From: Castellaniella sp049651205
GTDB lineage: Bacteria > Pseudomonadota > Gammaproteobacteria > Burkholderiales > Burkholderiaceae_B
NCBI RefSeq assembly: GCF_049651205.1
Contig: NZ_JBASBR010000012.1
Span: 186,001-250,000, forward strand
Direction of reading: 5' to 3'
Length of the DNA stretch: 64,000 nt
Within the stretch, counting starts at the first letter, position 1. Each line of letters begins with the position of its first letter. The notes under the pieces are model-generated. The model saw only the letters and a program-made list of their open reading frames with translations. It searched no databases and was not told the DNA's origin. Positions 7,990 to 16,893 of this stretch are shown in pieces. A program made the position numbers and the translations under genes.

Positions 7990-8910
7990 ATGTCCATGGC
8001 TGACCGCGACGGGGTAATCTGGTATGACGGCAAGCTCGTGCCTTGGCGCGATGCAACCACGCACGTCCTGACTCATTCTCTGCATTATGGGCTATCTGTC
8101 TTCGAAGGTGTACGTGCCTATAAAACCGACCACGGCACGGCCATTTTCCGCCTCGAAGATCACACGCGCCGCCTGTTCAACTCGGCACATATCTACCAGA
8201 TCAAGATTCCGTACACCCGCGAAGCCATCTCCTCGGCTCAAATCGAGGTTGTGCGACGCAACGAGCTTGAGTCCTGCTACATCCGCCCCATCGTGTTTTA
8301 TGGCTCCGAGAAAATGGGGGTGTCGCCCAAAGGCGCGCAGGTGCATGTGGCCATCGCAGCCTGGCCCTGGGGCGCCTATCTGGGCGAAGAAGCCCTCAAA
8401 CAGGGCATCCGGGTCAAGATTTCCTCGTTTGCACGCCAGCATGTCAATGTCACCATGCCCCGCGCCAAGATTGCCAGCACATACGCCAACTCCATTCTGG
8501 CCAACGCCGAGGCTCAGGATCACGGTTACGACGAAGCCATCTTGCTGGACACCAGCGGATTCGTGGCCGAGGGCTCGGGCGAAAACCTGTTTATTGTTCG
8601 GGATGGCGTGCTCTACGAACCCGATATCGCCTGCGCGCTCACGGGCATTACCCGGGCGTCCATCCACCAGCTCGCCGACGACCTCGGCCTGAAAGTAGTA
8701 TCCCGCCGACTTACCCGCGACGACCTCTACATTGCCGACGAAGCCTTCTTCACCGGCACGGCAGCCGAAGTCACACCCATTCGCGAAATCGACGGCCGCC
8801 AGATTGGCGCCGGCGAGCGCGGCCCTATTACAGCTCAGTTGCAAAAAGCGTTCTTTGATGCGGTATCGGGCAAGACGCCCAAATATCATCACTGGCTTTC
8901 GAAGGTATAA
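7990..8910 (+). CDS. ilvE: Branched-chain amino acid aminotransferase
   Basis: PLP-dependent class IV aminotransferase of 306 residues that interconverts valine, leucine and isoleucine with their 2-oxo acids using glutamate. It begins MSMADRDGVIWYDGKLVPW and contains LHYGLSVFEGVRAY, the PRAKIASTYANSILANAEA region, EGSGENLFIV, and the C-terminal DEAFFTGTAAEVTPIREID signature. Length equals E. coli IlvE. The upstream in-frame ATG at 7930 is rejected because the conserved start fits 7990 and GGGAGATCGCA gives a ribosome site just before it. A TACAAT -10 box lies at 7957-7962. A small zinc-finger gene follows after 11 bases, a pairing common in Burkholderiales. Confidence 0.95.
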   Translation: MSMADRDGVIWYDGKLVPWRDATTHVLTHSLHYGLSVFEGVRAYKTDHGTAIFRLEDHTRRLFNSAHIYQIKIPYTREAISSAQIEVVRRNELESCYIRPIVFYGSEKMGVSPKGAQVHVAIAAWPWGAYLGEEALKQGIRVKISSFARQHVNVTMPRAKIASTYANSILANAEAQDHGYDEAILLDTSGFVAEGSGENLFIVRDGVLYEPDIACALTGITRASIHQLADDLGLKVVSRRLTRDDLYIADEAFFTGTAAEVTPIREIDGRQIGAGERGPITAQLQKAFFDAVSGKTPKYHHWLSKV

Positions 8911-8921
8911 CAGGAAACACC

Positions 8922-9152
8922 ATGAGCAGCATTCCCAATACTTCTCACAAACAAGAACCCGTCGTCGTCGGTGCCGAAGACCTCCCGGTATTTTGCCCAG
9001 GCCCGAAATCACCGCTTTGGTGTATGCACCCGCGCACCTATATCGAAGTAGTCAAAAACGGCGTCGCCAAGTGCCAGTATTGCGGCACCGAGTACATTCT
9101 GCGCGAGGGTGACCACCCTCACGGCCACGAGCAAGCAGGCATTCGCATCTAA
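8922..9152 (+). CDS. Zinc-finger domain protein (zf-CHCC family)
   Basis: A 76-residue protein with the CHCC zinc-binding pattern: Cys in WCMHPRTYIEV and the CQYCGTEYIL knuckle, with the histidine in MHPR. The family includes the bacterial relatives of mitochondrial complex I subunit NDUFS6; the bacterial role is unknown. It is co-transcribed with ilvE (11-base gap, AGGAAACACC before the ATG) and ends in a His-rich stretch DHPHGHEQAGI. Confidence 0.85.
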   Translation: MSSIPNTSHKQEPVVVGAEDLPVFCPGPKSPLWCMHPRTYIEVVKNGVAKCQYCGTEYILREGDHPHGHEQAGIRI

Positions 9153-9161
9153 AGCCACGGC

Positions 9162-9186
9162 CCATCCCTGCTTCAGGCAGGGGTGG
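9162..9186. terminator. GC-rich hairpin between convergent genes, probable bidirectional terminator
   Basis: CCATCCCTGC and GCAGGGGTGG form a 10-pair stem (one G-T pair) with loop TTCAG. It sits in the 44-base gap between the convergent zinc-finger gene and bepA. No T-run follows on either strand, so strength is doubtful. Confidence 0.45.
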
Positions 9187-9196
9187 CGCCCATCGC

Positions 9197-10663
9197 TTAT
9201 TTCCGGAAAGGCTCCAGCAGAGCCCGACGGTTTTCCAGATGATCTCTCAGAGCCCGGATGCGTGTATCTAGGCGCGATTGTTCGTAAAAATCGTCGGACA
9301 GGCGGCGCGCCTGCTGCAGGTGTTCCATGGCCGTGGGCAAAGCGCCCGTTTGCTCGAAGTAGGTAGCCATGGCCTCGTGGGCCTGTACCTTGTGGCCCTG
9401 GTGCTCCAGACTAGTAGCCAGCAGTTGTTGAAACTCTGGCACATGGCTCCATTTCTTGATGACTGTCCTCAGAAACTCAACCGCCTGGGCATGCTTGCCG
9501 GCAGCCTGCAGGGCACGGGCATGAGCATCAGCCACCGCCTGGCTATTGGGCCACTGTTTCCAGGCTTGCGCTGATGTATCCACTGCCGCAGCCGCACTGC
9601 CGGCACGTGCCAAACTGATTTCCAGCAGCGCCAGTTGCGGCGCCGGCTGCACGGCATTGGCCTGATCCAGCAACTGTCCGGCCTGGACAAGATCACCGGA
9701 TTTCCAGTGCAGCCACGCCAGCCCGTAAAGGGCCGCGGCCTGGCGGCTGCCACTGGTCTTTTTCGCTTCGCTTTCGAAAGACTGCTGCAAGCGGCGCGTG
9801 TCTTCGTTGCTGCGCGCCTGAATCAGCGCCAAACGGCTGCGCACAAACCAATACTGAGCATCCAGGGTGTCCTTGCCCGATGGCAAGTTGGCCACCCGGT
9901 TTTCGATATCGGACATGCGCTGGATGGACAACGGATGGGTGGAGGCATACCCGCCTCCTGCACCTTCGTTGAGCCGGGATGCATTGGTGAGCTTGCGAAA
10001 CATGGTGAGCATGCCACGGGGATTGAACCCCGTTTGGTTCAACATCTGGAAACCGGCCCGGTCGGCTTCCTGCTCGGCGCTACGAGAAAAGCCCAATTGA
10101 CGATCAATGGTGGCGGCTTGCCCAAAGGTAGCCACCCCCATCGCTAGATCGCCCTGCCCAGCCAGCGCAGCCAGCAAGGCCCCTACCAGGCTGGCCACCA
10201 TCAGGCCTGTGCCTTGTGACTGTTGTGTGATGCCCCGGGCGATATGGCGCTGCATGACGTGGCCAATCTCGTGAGCCAGCACACCGGCGAGTTCAGACTC
10301 GGTGTCTGTGGTGGTCACAAGCCCGCTATTAATCCCGATATACCCCCCTGGCAGTGCAAAGGCATTGATGGAGGGATCGCGCACCGCAAACACGGTGATG
10401 TCCTGCGACAAGGACTGAGGAGCATGTGCCGCCAGCTTTCTGCCCAGCTGGGTCAGGTACTGATTGATATCCAGATCAGCAATATAGGTCGGGTCGTGGC
10501 GGCCTTGCTCCATGATGGCCTGCCCCAGCAGACGCTCGACGCCGGGAGAGAGCTCTGCCGAGGAAGCCGCGCCCAAGGTGGGCAGGCCCACGGGCTGTGC
10601 CCAGGCCGGCACAGCACACGATAAAGCAGCAATCAGGCACAGGGTCTGTCCGGTACGGCGCAT
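9197..10663 (-). CDS. bepA: BepA-like periplasmic M48 metalloprotease with TPR repeats
   Basis: Periplasmic outer-membrane quality-control protease/chaperone of 488 residues (BepA/YfgC type, acting on LptD and the BAM complex in E. coli). Signal peptide at residues 1-22 (TLCLIAALSCAVPAWA). The zinc site HEIGHVMQRH is at about 129-138, with the third ligand region EQEADRAGFQML at about 195. The C-terminal half (about 290-480) is Ala/Leu-rich TPR-type helices (AAALYGLAWLHWKSGD, LLATSLEHQGHKVQAHEAM). All catalytic residues are present. Same direction as, and 15 bases after, the ctaG-like gene, so probably co-transcribed. Confidence 0.9.
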   Translation of the reverse strand: MRRTGQTLCLIAALSCAVPAWAQPVGLPTLGAASSAELSPGVERLLGQAIMEQGRHDPTYIADLDINQYLTQLGRKLAAHAPQSLSQDITVFAVRDPSINAFALPGGYIGINSGLVTTTDTESELAGVLAHEIGHVMQRHIARGITQQSQGTGLMVASLVGALLAALAGQGDLAMGVATFGQAATIDRQLGFSRSAEQEADRAGFQMLNQTGFNPRGMLTMFRKLTNASRLNEGAGGGYASTHPLSIQRMSDIENRVANLPSGKDTLDAQYWFVRSRLALIQARSNEDTRRLQQSFESEAKKTSGSRQAAALYGLAWLHWKSGDLVQAGQLLDQANAVQPAPQLALLEISLARAGSAAAAVDTSAQAWKQWPNSQAVADAHARALQAAGKHAQAVEFLRTVIKKWSHVPEFQQLLATSLEHQGHKVQAHEAMATYFEQTGALPTAMEHLQQARRLSDDFYEQSRLDTRIRALRDHLENRRALLEPFRK

Positions 10664-10678
10664 GATGAAACCACTCAG

Positions 10679-11536
10679 CTAGGATGCCACATGGGCGGCG
10701 GCACGGGGCACCCGCCGCCGTGGCGGCGGCAAGCGCCCCTTGGAAGACAGGCGCATCAAGGTACCCAGCGCATACATCAACCCGAAGGCTTCGATCAGGC
10801 CCGCAGGCACCCACATGATCAGCCCGCCTAGTACTTGATCATCCAGCGCAGAGATGCCGGGCAGCGCACGGCCACAGAGATCGAAAACCGGGTAAAGATC
10901 GTGCCCTGTAAAGGCAATGACAGCACCGGCAACCATTTGCGGCACCATGGTAAACACGGGAGAAAACACCCGGCCGCCAGGGCTGAGCGCAGCCGGAGGG
11001 CGGGGCCGCCGGTCGAGGATGAGGTTCCAGTACAGCACACCACTGATCACAACCGACCAGTTCATGAAGCGGTAAATCCGCCAGTCGAGCATGGAATAAA
11101 ACTGCACCGTGGGCTGCAACCACACCAGCACCAGCAGCACAAACAGGAACGGCACCAGGATCCGGTGAGTGGACAGATGCTCAAGGGTGTGTACCCAGCC
11201 GCTTTGGCGGGCCTGGGCCAACCGCACACGCCAGCGTAACGGCAGGCCGGCACGCATCACCTGCCCTGGATAAGCTCCCATGATGAGCAAGGGGCCCAAG
11301 TGGTGCAATACCAGGTGTTGCAGCCGATGGATGAAAAACATGCGTTCTGCGTAGTAATCCAGCCGCGTGTGCAAAGACAGATACAGCAGTATCCAGCCCA
11401 CCCAAAACAGCACTTGGCGAATCTTGCCCACAGAGTGCACGCGGCGGCCGCGCACAAACAGCACTGCCGACAACAGAAATGCCAGCACCAAAGAGGGAGA
11501 GAACTCCCAAGGCCGCAACCAGGCAAGCAGATCCAT
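10679..11536 (-). CDS. CtaG-type (caa3) cytochrome c oxidase assembly membrane protein
   Basis: A 285-residue inner-membrane protein with about seven hydrophobic helices. It contains the CtaG_2 pattern: LHTRLDYYAERMFFIHRLQH, LLHHLGPLLIMGAYPG-type (seen as HHLGPLLIMGAYPG), WLQPTVQFYSMLDWRIYRFMNW, and LYPVFDLCGRALPG, with many conserved His and Asp residues that could bind copper. The family is associated with copper insertion into cytochrome oxidase. No cox gene lies nearby, so its partner oxidase is unknown. I set the start at ATG 11536 (MDLLAWLRPWEF); the 82 codons further upstream lack homology look and run into the divergent ubiH promoter. Confidence 0.8.
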   Translation of the reverse strand: MDLLAWLRPWEFSPSLVLAFLLSAVLFVRGRRVHSVGKIRQVLFWVGWILLYLSLHTRLDYYAERMFFIHRLQHLVLHHLGPLLIMGAYPGQVMRAGLPLRWRVRLAQARQSGWVHTLEHLSTHRILVPFLFVLLVLVWLQPTVQFYSMLDWRIYRFMNWSVVISGVLYWNLILDRRPRPPAALSPGGRVFSPVFTMVPQMVAGAVIAFTGHDLYPVFDLCGRALPGISALDDQVLGGLIMWVPAGLIEAFGLMYALGTLMRLSSKGRLPPPRRRVPRAAAHVAS

Positions 11537-11619
11537 ACCAGCGGAGCCATCAGAATGGTTAATCCGACTAGTGTAAAGCATCCTAAAATAGACGTTTTGC
11601 CTGCTGTTTTCTGCCTGCC

Positions 11620-12774
11620 ATGCCCAGTACAAACTACGATATTGCGATTCTTGGCGCCGGCCCTGTGGGCTGCGTGCTGGCCTTAAGCCTGGCGCGACAT
11701 GCCCCAGACCCTGGCCGCATTGCCTTGATGGGCCCGGCACCTGCCCAGCGCGCGGCGGGACAATCCATCGACCCACGCGCAATTGCCATCAACCATGGCA
11801 GCCGGCAGTTTTTGCAGCAACTGGGTGCCTGGCCGGGACACTCTGCCGATATCAGTACGGTGCATGTTTCCCAGGCGGGCCACTTGGGCCGCACCCTGAT
11901 TGACCATACCGAACTTCACGTGCCGCGCCTGGGCAGCGTAGTGGCCTACGATGAACTCCTCGAATCGCTGCACACCGCACTGGCACAAAGCGGCATCACC
12001 CGCATTTTGCAACGGCCCTCGCGCCCTCAAGCAGGGCAGCCGGTGATCCTCAAAACGGCCGACGACACCCACCACAGCACGCGCCTGGCCCTGATCTCCG
12101 ATGGCTCCCGGCCACAAGGTCTCCACCGCGATTACCAGCAACACGCCATACTGACCACCGTGCGCGCCAGCCAGGCAATCCCGGGCAGAGCCTTCGAGCG
12201 CTTTACACAAACCGGGCCTCTGGCACTGCTGCCCCATCCAGCCGGCCAGGGTCTCTACAGTGTCGTGTGGTGTGTACGGCCGGCACAGGCCACTGCCTTG
12301 TCGGTGATGGACGACACAACTTTTGACACCCGACTTCAACAGGCGTTTGGCACCCGTCTGGGCACGCTGCGTCGCCTGACACCGGTCAATACCTTTCCCC
12401 TGGCGCTGCACGCCGGGCCCAGCTTGCAAGGTGAGGGCGTGGTGGCTGTTGGCAATGCCGCGCAAACCCTGCACCCGGTGGCGGGACAAGGGCTCAACCT
12501 TGGCCTGCGCGATGTCGCGCAGCTATCGCACGTGCTACAACCCTGGCTGGTTCAGCCTGCGCAGGCACTGCAGCCATTGCTGCAGCAATATGCCCGTCAA
12601 CGCAAAATCGACCGCACCGTTACGCTGGCCATTACCGATACCCTGCCCAGAATATTCGCCAGCCGCTATGCACTACCACGCCACCTCGCTGGGCTTGGCC
12701 TGGTACTGCTTGATCTCATCCCGGGCCTGCGCCAACCTCTGGCCCACCACCTGCTACAAGGCCAGCGCCAATAG
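11620..12774 (+). CDS. ubiH: UbiH/UbiF/VisC-family FAD-dependent hydroxylase
   Basis: A 384-residue flavoprotein monooxygenase expected to hydroxylate the ubiquinone ring. The FAD dinucleotide motif DIAILGAGPVGCVLALSLAR is at residues 6-25, the AIAINHGSRQFLQQLG segment follows, the DG-like motif is near 165 (LISDGSRPQG), and the second FAD motif GNAAQTLHPVAGQGLNLGLR is at about 287-306, matching UbiH/UbiF almost perfectly. Which ring position it attacks cannot be decided from the sequence; UbiH is the closest by length and motif. Divergent from the ctaG-like gene; a TAAAAT box lies at 11584-11589. Followed after 9 bases by dusB. Confidence 0.85.
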   Translation: MPSTNYDIAILGAGPVGCVLALSLARHAPDPGRIALMGPAPAQRAAGQSIDPRAIAINHGSRQFLQQLGAWPGHSADISTVHVSQAGHLGRTLIDHTELHVPRLGSVVAYDELLESLHTALAQSGITRILQRPSRPQAGQPVILKTADDTHHSTRLALISDGSRPQGLHRDYQQHAILTTVRASQAIPGRAFERFTQTGPLALLPHPAGQGLYSVVWCVRPAQATALSVMDDTTFDTRLQQAFGTRLGTLRRLTPVNTFPLALHAGPSLQGEGVVAVGNAAQTLHPVAGQGLNLGLRDVAQLSHVLQPWLVQPAQALQPLLQQYARQRKIDRTVTLAITDTLPRIFASRYALPRHLAGLGLVLLDLIPGLRQPLAHHLLQGQRQ

Positions 12775-12783
12775 CCTTCTACA

Positions 12784-13806
12784 ATGACGCTCATGCAAAT
12801 CGGCCCCTGGACGCTTCCCCACCCTGTCTGTGCCGCCCCAATGGCGGGCGTCACAGACCGCCCTTACCGGCGCCTGTGCAAGGCGTTGGGGGCGGCGTAT
12901 GCCGTGTCCGAAATGGCAGCCAGCAATCCGCAACTCTGGGACAGCGTAAAAACGTCCCGACGTATCAACCACGAGGGCGAACCCGATCCCGTTGCCGTGC
13001 AGATTGCAGGCGCCGATCCCGATATGCTGGCCGAGGCCGCAGTGTTCAACATCGGCAAGGGTGCCCGGATTATCGACATCAATATGGGCTGTCCGGTCAA
13101 AAAGGTCTGTCACGTGGCGTCCGGCTCAGCTCTGTTGCGCGACGAAGCCCTGGTGGCACGCATCCTGAAAAAAGTAGTGGCCGCCTGCCAGCCACTGGGT
13201 GTACCCGTTACCCTGAAAACCCGCACAGGCTGGGATCGCAGCAGCCGCAATGCAGTGCGCATTGCCCGCCTGGCCGAAGATTGCGGCATCGCCGCCCTGA
13301 CGCTACACGGGCGCACGCGTTGCGATCTTTACACGGGCGAGGCCGAATACGAGACGATCCGTGCCGTGCGTCAGGTCATCCGTATTCCCCTCATCGCCAA
13401 CGGGGATATCAACACCCCAGAGAAAGCACGGGCCGTTCTGGACTACACTGGGGCCGACGCGATCATGGTGGGCCGGGCGGCTCAAGGTCGTCCATGGATT
13501 TTTCGGGAAATTGCCCACTATCTGGCGCACGGCAGCCATCTGCCACCTCCCACCTATGGCGAGCTACGCGACCACCTGCTCAATCACCTCGAAGACCATT
13601 ATTCGTTTTACGGCGAACACACAGGCGTCCGTACTGCCCGCAAGCATATCGGCTGGTATCTGGCCGATCTCCCTGGGGCTGACGTCCTGTTGCCAGCTGT
13701 CATGGCCCTAGAGAGCACCCAGCAACAATTCAAGCTGCTGCGCCATTGGCTGGACGCACAGCCCGCGGATGCTGCAGCCGTCCCTGAAAGCCCCTTACTG
13801 CATTAA
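12784..13806 (+). CDS. dusB: tRNA-dihydrouridine synthase B
   Basis: FMN enzyme of 340 residues reducing uridine in the tRNA D-loop. It contains AAPMAGVTDRPYRRLC, EMAASNPQ, the catalytic-cysteine region INMGCPVKKVCHVASGSAL, VTLKTRTGWD, LTLHGRTRCDLYTG, IPLIANGDI and DAIMVGRAAQGRPWIFREI, all in DusB order. A second in-frame ATG at 12793 gives MQIGPWTL, which fits the family start better, so the true N-terminus may be three residues shorter. It heads the dusB-fis pair known from enterobacteria, here followed by purH and ruvCA. Confidence 0.95.
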   Translation: MTLMQIGPWTLPHPVCAAPMAGVTDRPYRRLCKALGAAYAVSEMAASNPQLWDSVKTSRRINHEGEPDPVAVQIAGADPDMLAEAAVFNIGKGARIIDINMGCPVKKVCHVASGSALLRDEALVARILKKVVAACQPLGVPVTLKTRTGWDRSSRNAVRIARLAEDCGIAALTLHGRTRCDLYTGEAEYETIRAVRQVIRIPLIANGDINTPEKARAVLDYTGADAIMVGRAAQGRPWIFREIAHYLAHGSHLPPPTYGELRDHLLNHLEDHYSFYGEHTGVRTARKHIGWYLADLPGADVLLPAVMALESTQQQFKLLRHWLDAQPADAAAVPESPLLH

Positions 13807-13846
13807 CGTTTTTTACCGACGTTCACCTCGACAACCTTTGTACCTC

Positions 13847-14086
13847 ATGCCTACCTCTACGCCCCTGGAACAAGCCGTGCGCGATCAACTGGATCGCTAC
13901 TTTAAAGACCTGGGTGGCTCCGCACCCAGCGACATGCTGGCGATGGTCAACCTGTGCGTCGAACGCACGGTCTTGCAGGTTGCCCTCGAGCGCACCGATG
14001 GCAACCAGACACGCGCTGCCGAGATGCTGGGCATCACCCGTGGCACCTTGCGCAAAAAATTGCATATCCACCAGATCAGTGCCTGA
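13847..14086 (+). CDS. fis: Fis-family nucleoid/transcription factor
   Basis: DNA-bending regulator of 79 residues. Helices C and D form the C-terminal helix-turn-helix (GNQTRAAEMLGITRGTLRKKL), preceded by LPLYQMVNLCVERTVL-like dimer helices (here LAMVNLCVERTVLQVALE). The longer reading frame from 13769 overlaps dusB and is rejected. It follows dusB by 40 bases, as in the dusB-fis operon of E. coli, and precedes purH by 27. The N-terminal beta-hairpin arm of E. coli Fis is shortened, as in betaproteobacterial homologues. Confidence 0.92.
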   Translation: MPTSTPLEQAVRDQLDRYFKDLGGSAPSDMLAMVNLCVERTVLQVALERTDGNQTRAAEMLGITRGTLRKKLHIHQISA

Positions 14087-14113
14087 GCCCTTTTTTTCTT
14101 TCATTTTGCTGCC

Positions 14114-15706
14114 ATGACTATCCAGACTGCTTTGATTTCCGTGTCCGATAAAACGGGCGTCCTCGAATTTGCCCAAGCCCTTGCCCAACGCGGCGTGGCC
14201 TTGCTGTCTACCGGCGGCACGGCACATTTGCTGCGCGGGGCCGGGCTGACAGTCACCGAAGTGGCGACGCATACTGGCTCGCCCGAAATCCTGGACGGAC
14301 GCGTCAAAACTCTCCATCCCCGAATCCACGGAGGCCTGCTGGCCCGCCGCGACGATCCGGCACACATGCAGACACTCAAAGATCAGGACATTCCCACCAT
14401 CGACCTGCTGGTGGTCAACCTATACCCGTTTGAGCAAACTATCGCCAAAGCCGACTGCCTCCTGGCGGATGCCATCGAGAACATCGATATTGGCGGCCCG
14501 GCCATGCTGCGCTCGGCAGCAAAAAACCATGGTTCAAACCAGGGCGGTGTCACCGTAGTAATCGACCCCGCTGACTACGCACGGATACTGACGGAGATGG
14601 ACGGCCCCGCCGGACAACCTTCGTATGGCCTACGGCTTGAGCTCGCGGCCAAGGTGTACGCCCACACTGCGGCATATGACGGTGCCATTGCTGCTTACCT
14701 CAGCAGCCTGTCCGACCGTGAACCCGCCCCGTCGCAAGTGCCGCAACGTGACACCTGGCCACGGGTACTGACCGTACAAATGGATCGGCAGCAAGCCCTG
14801 CGCTACGGCGAAAACCCCCACCAGGATGCCGCGTTTTACCACGACAAACGCGTGGGCTTGGGCCTGCTGGCCGGCTACCGGCAGATCCAGGGTAAAGAAC
14901 TTTCCTACAACAATATCGCCGATGCCGATGCGGCCTGGGAATGCGTGCGCAGCTTTGACAGTACCGCCTGCGTCATCGTCAAACATGCCAACCCCTGCGG
15001 CGTGGCCCTGGGAACCGATGCACTCAACGCCTATCAGCAGGCGTTCAAGACAGACCCCACCTCTGCCTTTGGTGGCATCATTGCCTTCAATACCCAGGTG
15101 GACGAAGCGGCAGCGCAGGCTATCACCGGGCAATTCCTCGAAGTACTGATCGCTCCAGACTACACTCCAGCAGCCTTGCAGCTGCTGGCAGCCAAAAAGA
15201 ACGTCCGCGTGCTTCAGTTGCACGCGGGCGATGCCCGCAACGCGTTCGATATCAAACGTGTGGGCGGCGGCTGGCTGGTACAGGATCCCGACGGTCATGT
15301 CGCCACCGAATCCAGCGTGAAGGTGGTCACCACCTTGGCGCCAACGGCTGCCCAAATGCAGGATCTGCTCTTTGCCTGGAACGTCGCGCAATACGTCAAA
15401 TCCAACGCCATCGTGTTTTGTGGCCAGCACATGACACTGGGGGTGGGCGCGGGGCAAATGAGCCGCATCGACTCCGCACGCATTGCCTCCATCAAGGCCG
15501 AGAAAGCCGGTCTGTCGCTGCAAGGATCAGCCGTGGCCTCGGATGCCTTTTTCCCGTTCCGTGACGGCCTGGACGTGGTGGCCGATGCCGGCGCCAACTG
15601 CGTCATCCAGCCGGGCGGCAGTATCCGCGACGACGAAGTGATTGCTGCCGCCAACGAGCGCGGCATTGCGATGGTCTTCACCGGCACCCGGCATTTCCGC
15701 CACTGA
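14114..15706 (+). CDS. purH: Bifunctional AICAR formyltransferase / IMP cyclohydrolase
   Basis: Enzyme of 530 residues for the last two steps of IMP synthesis. The N-terminal MGS-like cyclohydrolase domain (1-150: ALISVSDKTGVLEFAQAL, STGGTAHLLR, GSPEILDGRVKTLHP, VVNLYPFEQT) is followed by the AICARFT domain (about 150-530: LRYGENPHQDAAFY, GKELSYNNIADADAAWE, IVKHANPCGVA, SAFGGIIAFN, GAGQMSRIDS, DAFFPFRDGLD, QPGGSIRDDEVI). All expected motifs are present. It follows fis by 27 bases, and its TGA overlaps the ruvC ATG by one base, so the two are translationally coupled. Confidence 0.97.
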   Translation: MTIQTALISVSDKTGVLEFAQALAQRGVALLSTGGTAHLLRGAGLTVTEVATHTGSPEILDGRVKTLHPRIHGGLLARRDDPAHMQTLKDQDIPTIDLLVVNLYPFEQTIAKADCLLADAIENIDIGGPAMLRSAAKNHGSNQGGVTVVIDPADYARILTEMDGPAGQPSYGLRLELAAKVYAHTAAYDGAIAAYLSSLSDREPAPSQVPQRDTWPRVLTVQMDRQQALRYGENPHQDAAFYHDKRVGLGLLAGYRQIQGKELSYNNIADADAAWECVRSFDSTACVIVKHANPCGVALGTDALNAYQQAFKTDPTSAFGGIIAFNTQVDEAAAQAITGQFLEVLIAPDYTPAALQLLAAKKNVRVLQLHAGDARNAFDIKRVGGGWLVQDPDGHVATESSVKVVTTLAPTAAQMQDLLFAWNVAQYVKSNAIVFCGQHMTLGVGAGQMSRIDSARIASIKAEKAGLSLQGSAVASDAFFPFRDGLDVVADAGANCVIQPGGSIRDDEVIAAANERGIAMVFTGTRHFRH

Positions 15707-16254
15707 TGCGCATCCTGGGGGTCGATCCTGGTTTGCGGCGCACGGGCTTCGGCGTCATCGAAGTCCACGGCGCACAACTGCGATACGTGGCCAGCGGCAC
15801 GATTGTCGTGCCTACGGCCTTGCCCCTGCATGCCAGGCTTAAGGTCATTCTCGACAATCTACGAGAAGTGGCTCGCGACACCCACCCCGATCAGGCGGCG
15901 CTCGAGAAGGTGTTCCTGAACGCCAATCCTGCGTCTACCCTGCTGCTGGGTCAGGCACGCGGCGCCGCGCTGTGCGCCTTGGCTGATACCGGCCTGTCGG
16001 TGCAGGAGTACACCGCCTTGCAGATCAAGAAGGCGGTAGTGGGCACCGGGCGAGCCACCAAAGAGCAAATCCAGACCATGGTCCGGCATTTGCTCAGCCT
16101 CAATGGCGAACCCGCACCCGATGCCGCCGATGCACTGGCCTGCGCCATTTGCCATGCCCATTGCGCACCACTCGCCGGCCGTTTGCAGGCGTTGGCGCCC
16201 GAGACGCTATCGTCCGGTACCCGTCGGCTGCGAACCGGCCGTCTGGTATCCTGA
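15706..16254 (+). CDS. ruvC: Holliday junction resolvase RuvC
   Basis: Endonuclease of 182 residues that cuts Holliday junctions with RuvAB. The catalytic acid motif ILGVDPGLRRTGFGVIE is at residues 3-19 (Asp7), the glutamate in the EKVFLNANPAST segment is at about 65, and the C-terminal DAADALACAICHAH motif is at about 138-151. The ATG shares one base with the purH stop. ruvA follows after 47 bases. No LexA-type site is seen in front of the gene, unlike ruvB. Confidence 0.96.
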   Translation: MRILGVDPGLRRTGFGVIEVHGAQLRYVASGTIVVPTALPLHARLKVILDNLREVARDTHPDQAALEKVFLNANPASTLLLGQARGAALCALADTGLSVQEYTALQIKKAVVGTGRATKEQIQTMVRHLLSLNGEPAPDAADALACAICHAHCAPLAGRLQALAPETLSSGTRRLRTGRLVS

Positions 16255-16301
16255 GCACCACCCATCCTCTGTTTGCCTCTTTTGTTTTCCAGGATCCCAC
16301 C

Positions 16302-16886
16302 ATGATCGGCCGCATCACCGGTACCCTGCTCGAACTCTCTCCCCCTACTGTCTGCATCCAGACGGGCGGGCTGGGCTACGAGGTAGATGTGCCCATGAGT
16401 ACGCTCTACAAGCTGCCTGCGGTGGGTCAAACCGTTACCTTGTACACGCACCTGGCCATTCGCGAGGACGCCCATGTCCTGTACGGATTTTCCACAGCGG
16501 CCGAGCGCAGTGCATTTCGGGCACTCATCAAGGTCAGCGGCATCGGTGCCCGTACAGCGCTGTCTGTGCTCTCCGGTCTAAGCGTCGACGATCTGATAGA
16601 GGCCATCGATCAGCAAGAGACCGGCCGGCTGATCAAAGTACCCGGTATCGGCAAAAAAACAGCAGAGCGCCTGCTGCTTGAGCTGCGCGACAAACTCACC
16701 CCTCTGGCCAACCCGACACACGCCGGTGGCAGCCCAACCAGCCATGCGGGCAATGATGTGCTCAACGCACTGCAGGCCTTGGGGTACTCTGCCGCCGAGG
16801 CCCGGCGAGCCAACAACGCGTTGCCCGAAGGCCTGTCCGTCTCCGAGAGCATCCGCCAGGCCCTGAAAGCACTCTCGCGGGGCTAG
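16302..16886 (+). CDS. ruvA: Holliday junction branch-migration protein RuvA
   Basis: DNA-binding subunit (194 residues) that loads RuvB on Holliday junctions. It opens MIGRITGTLLELSPPTVCIQ, with GLGYEVDVPMST, LYTHLAIREDAHVLYGF, the two helix-hairpin-helix motifs SGIGARTALSVLSGL and VPGIGKKTAERLLLEL, and the C-terminal RuvB-contact domain (about 145-194: VLNALQALGYSAAEARRA). A longer frame from 16149 runs inside ruvC and is rejected. recQ follows after 7 bases. Confidence 0.97.
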   Translation: MIGRITGTLLELSPPTVCIQTGGLGYEVDVPMSTLYKLPAVGQTVTLYTHLAIREDAHVLYGFSTAAERSAFRALIKVSGIGARTALSVLSGLSVDDLIEAIDQQETGRLIKVPGIGKKTAERLLLELRDKLTPLANPTHAGGSPTSHAGNDVLNALQALGYSAAEARRANNALPEGLSVSESIRQALKALSRG

Positions 16887-16893
16887 GCCGGAC

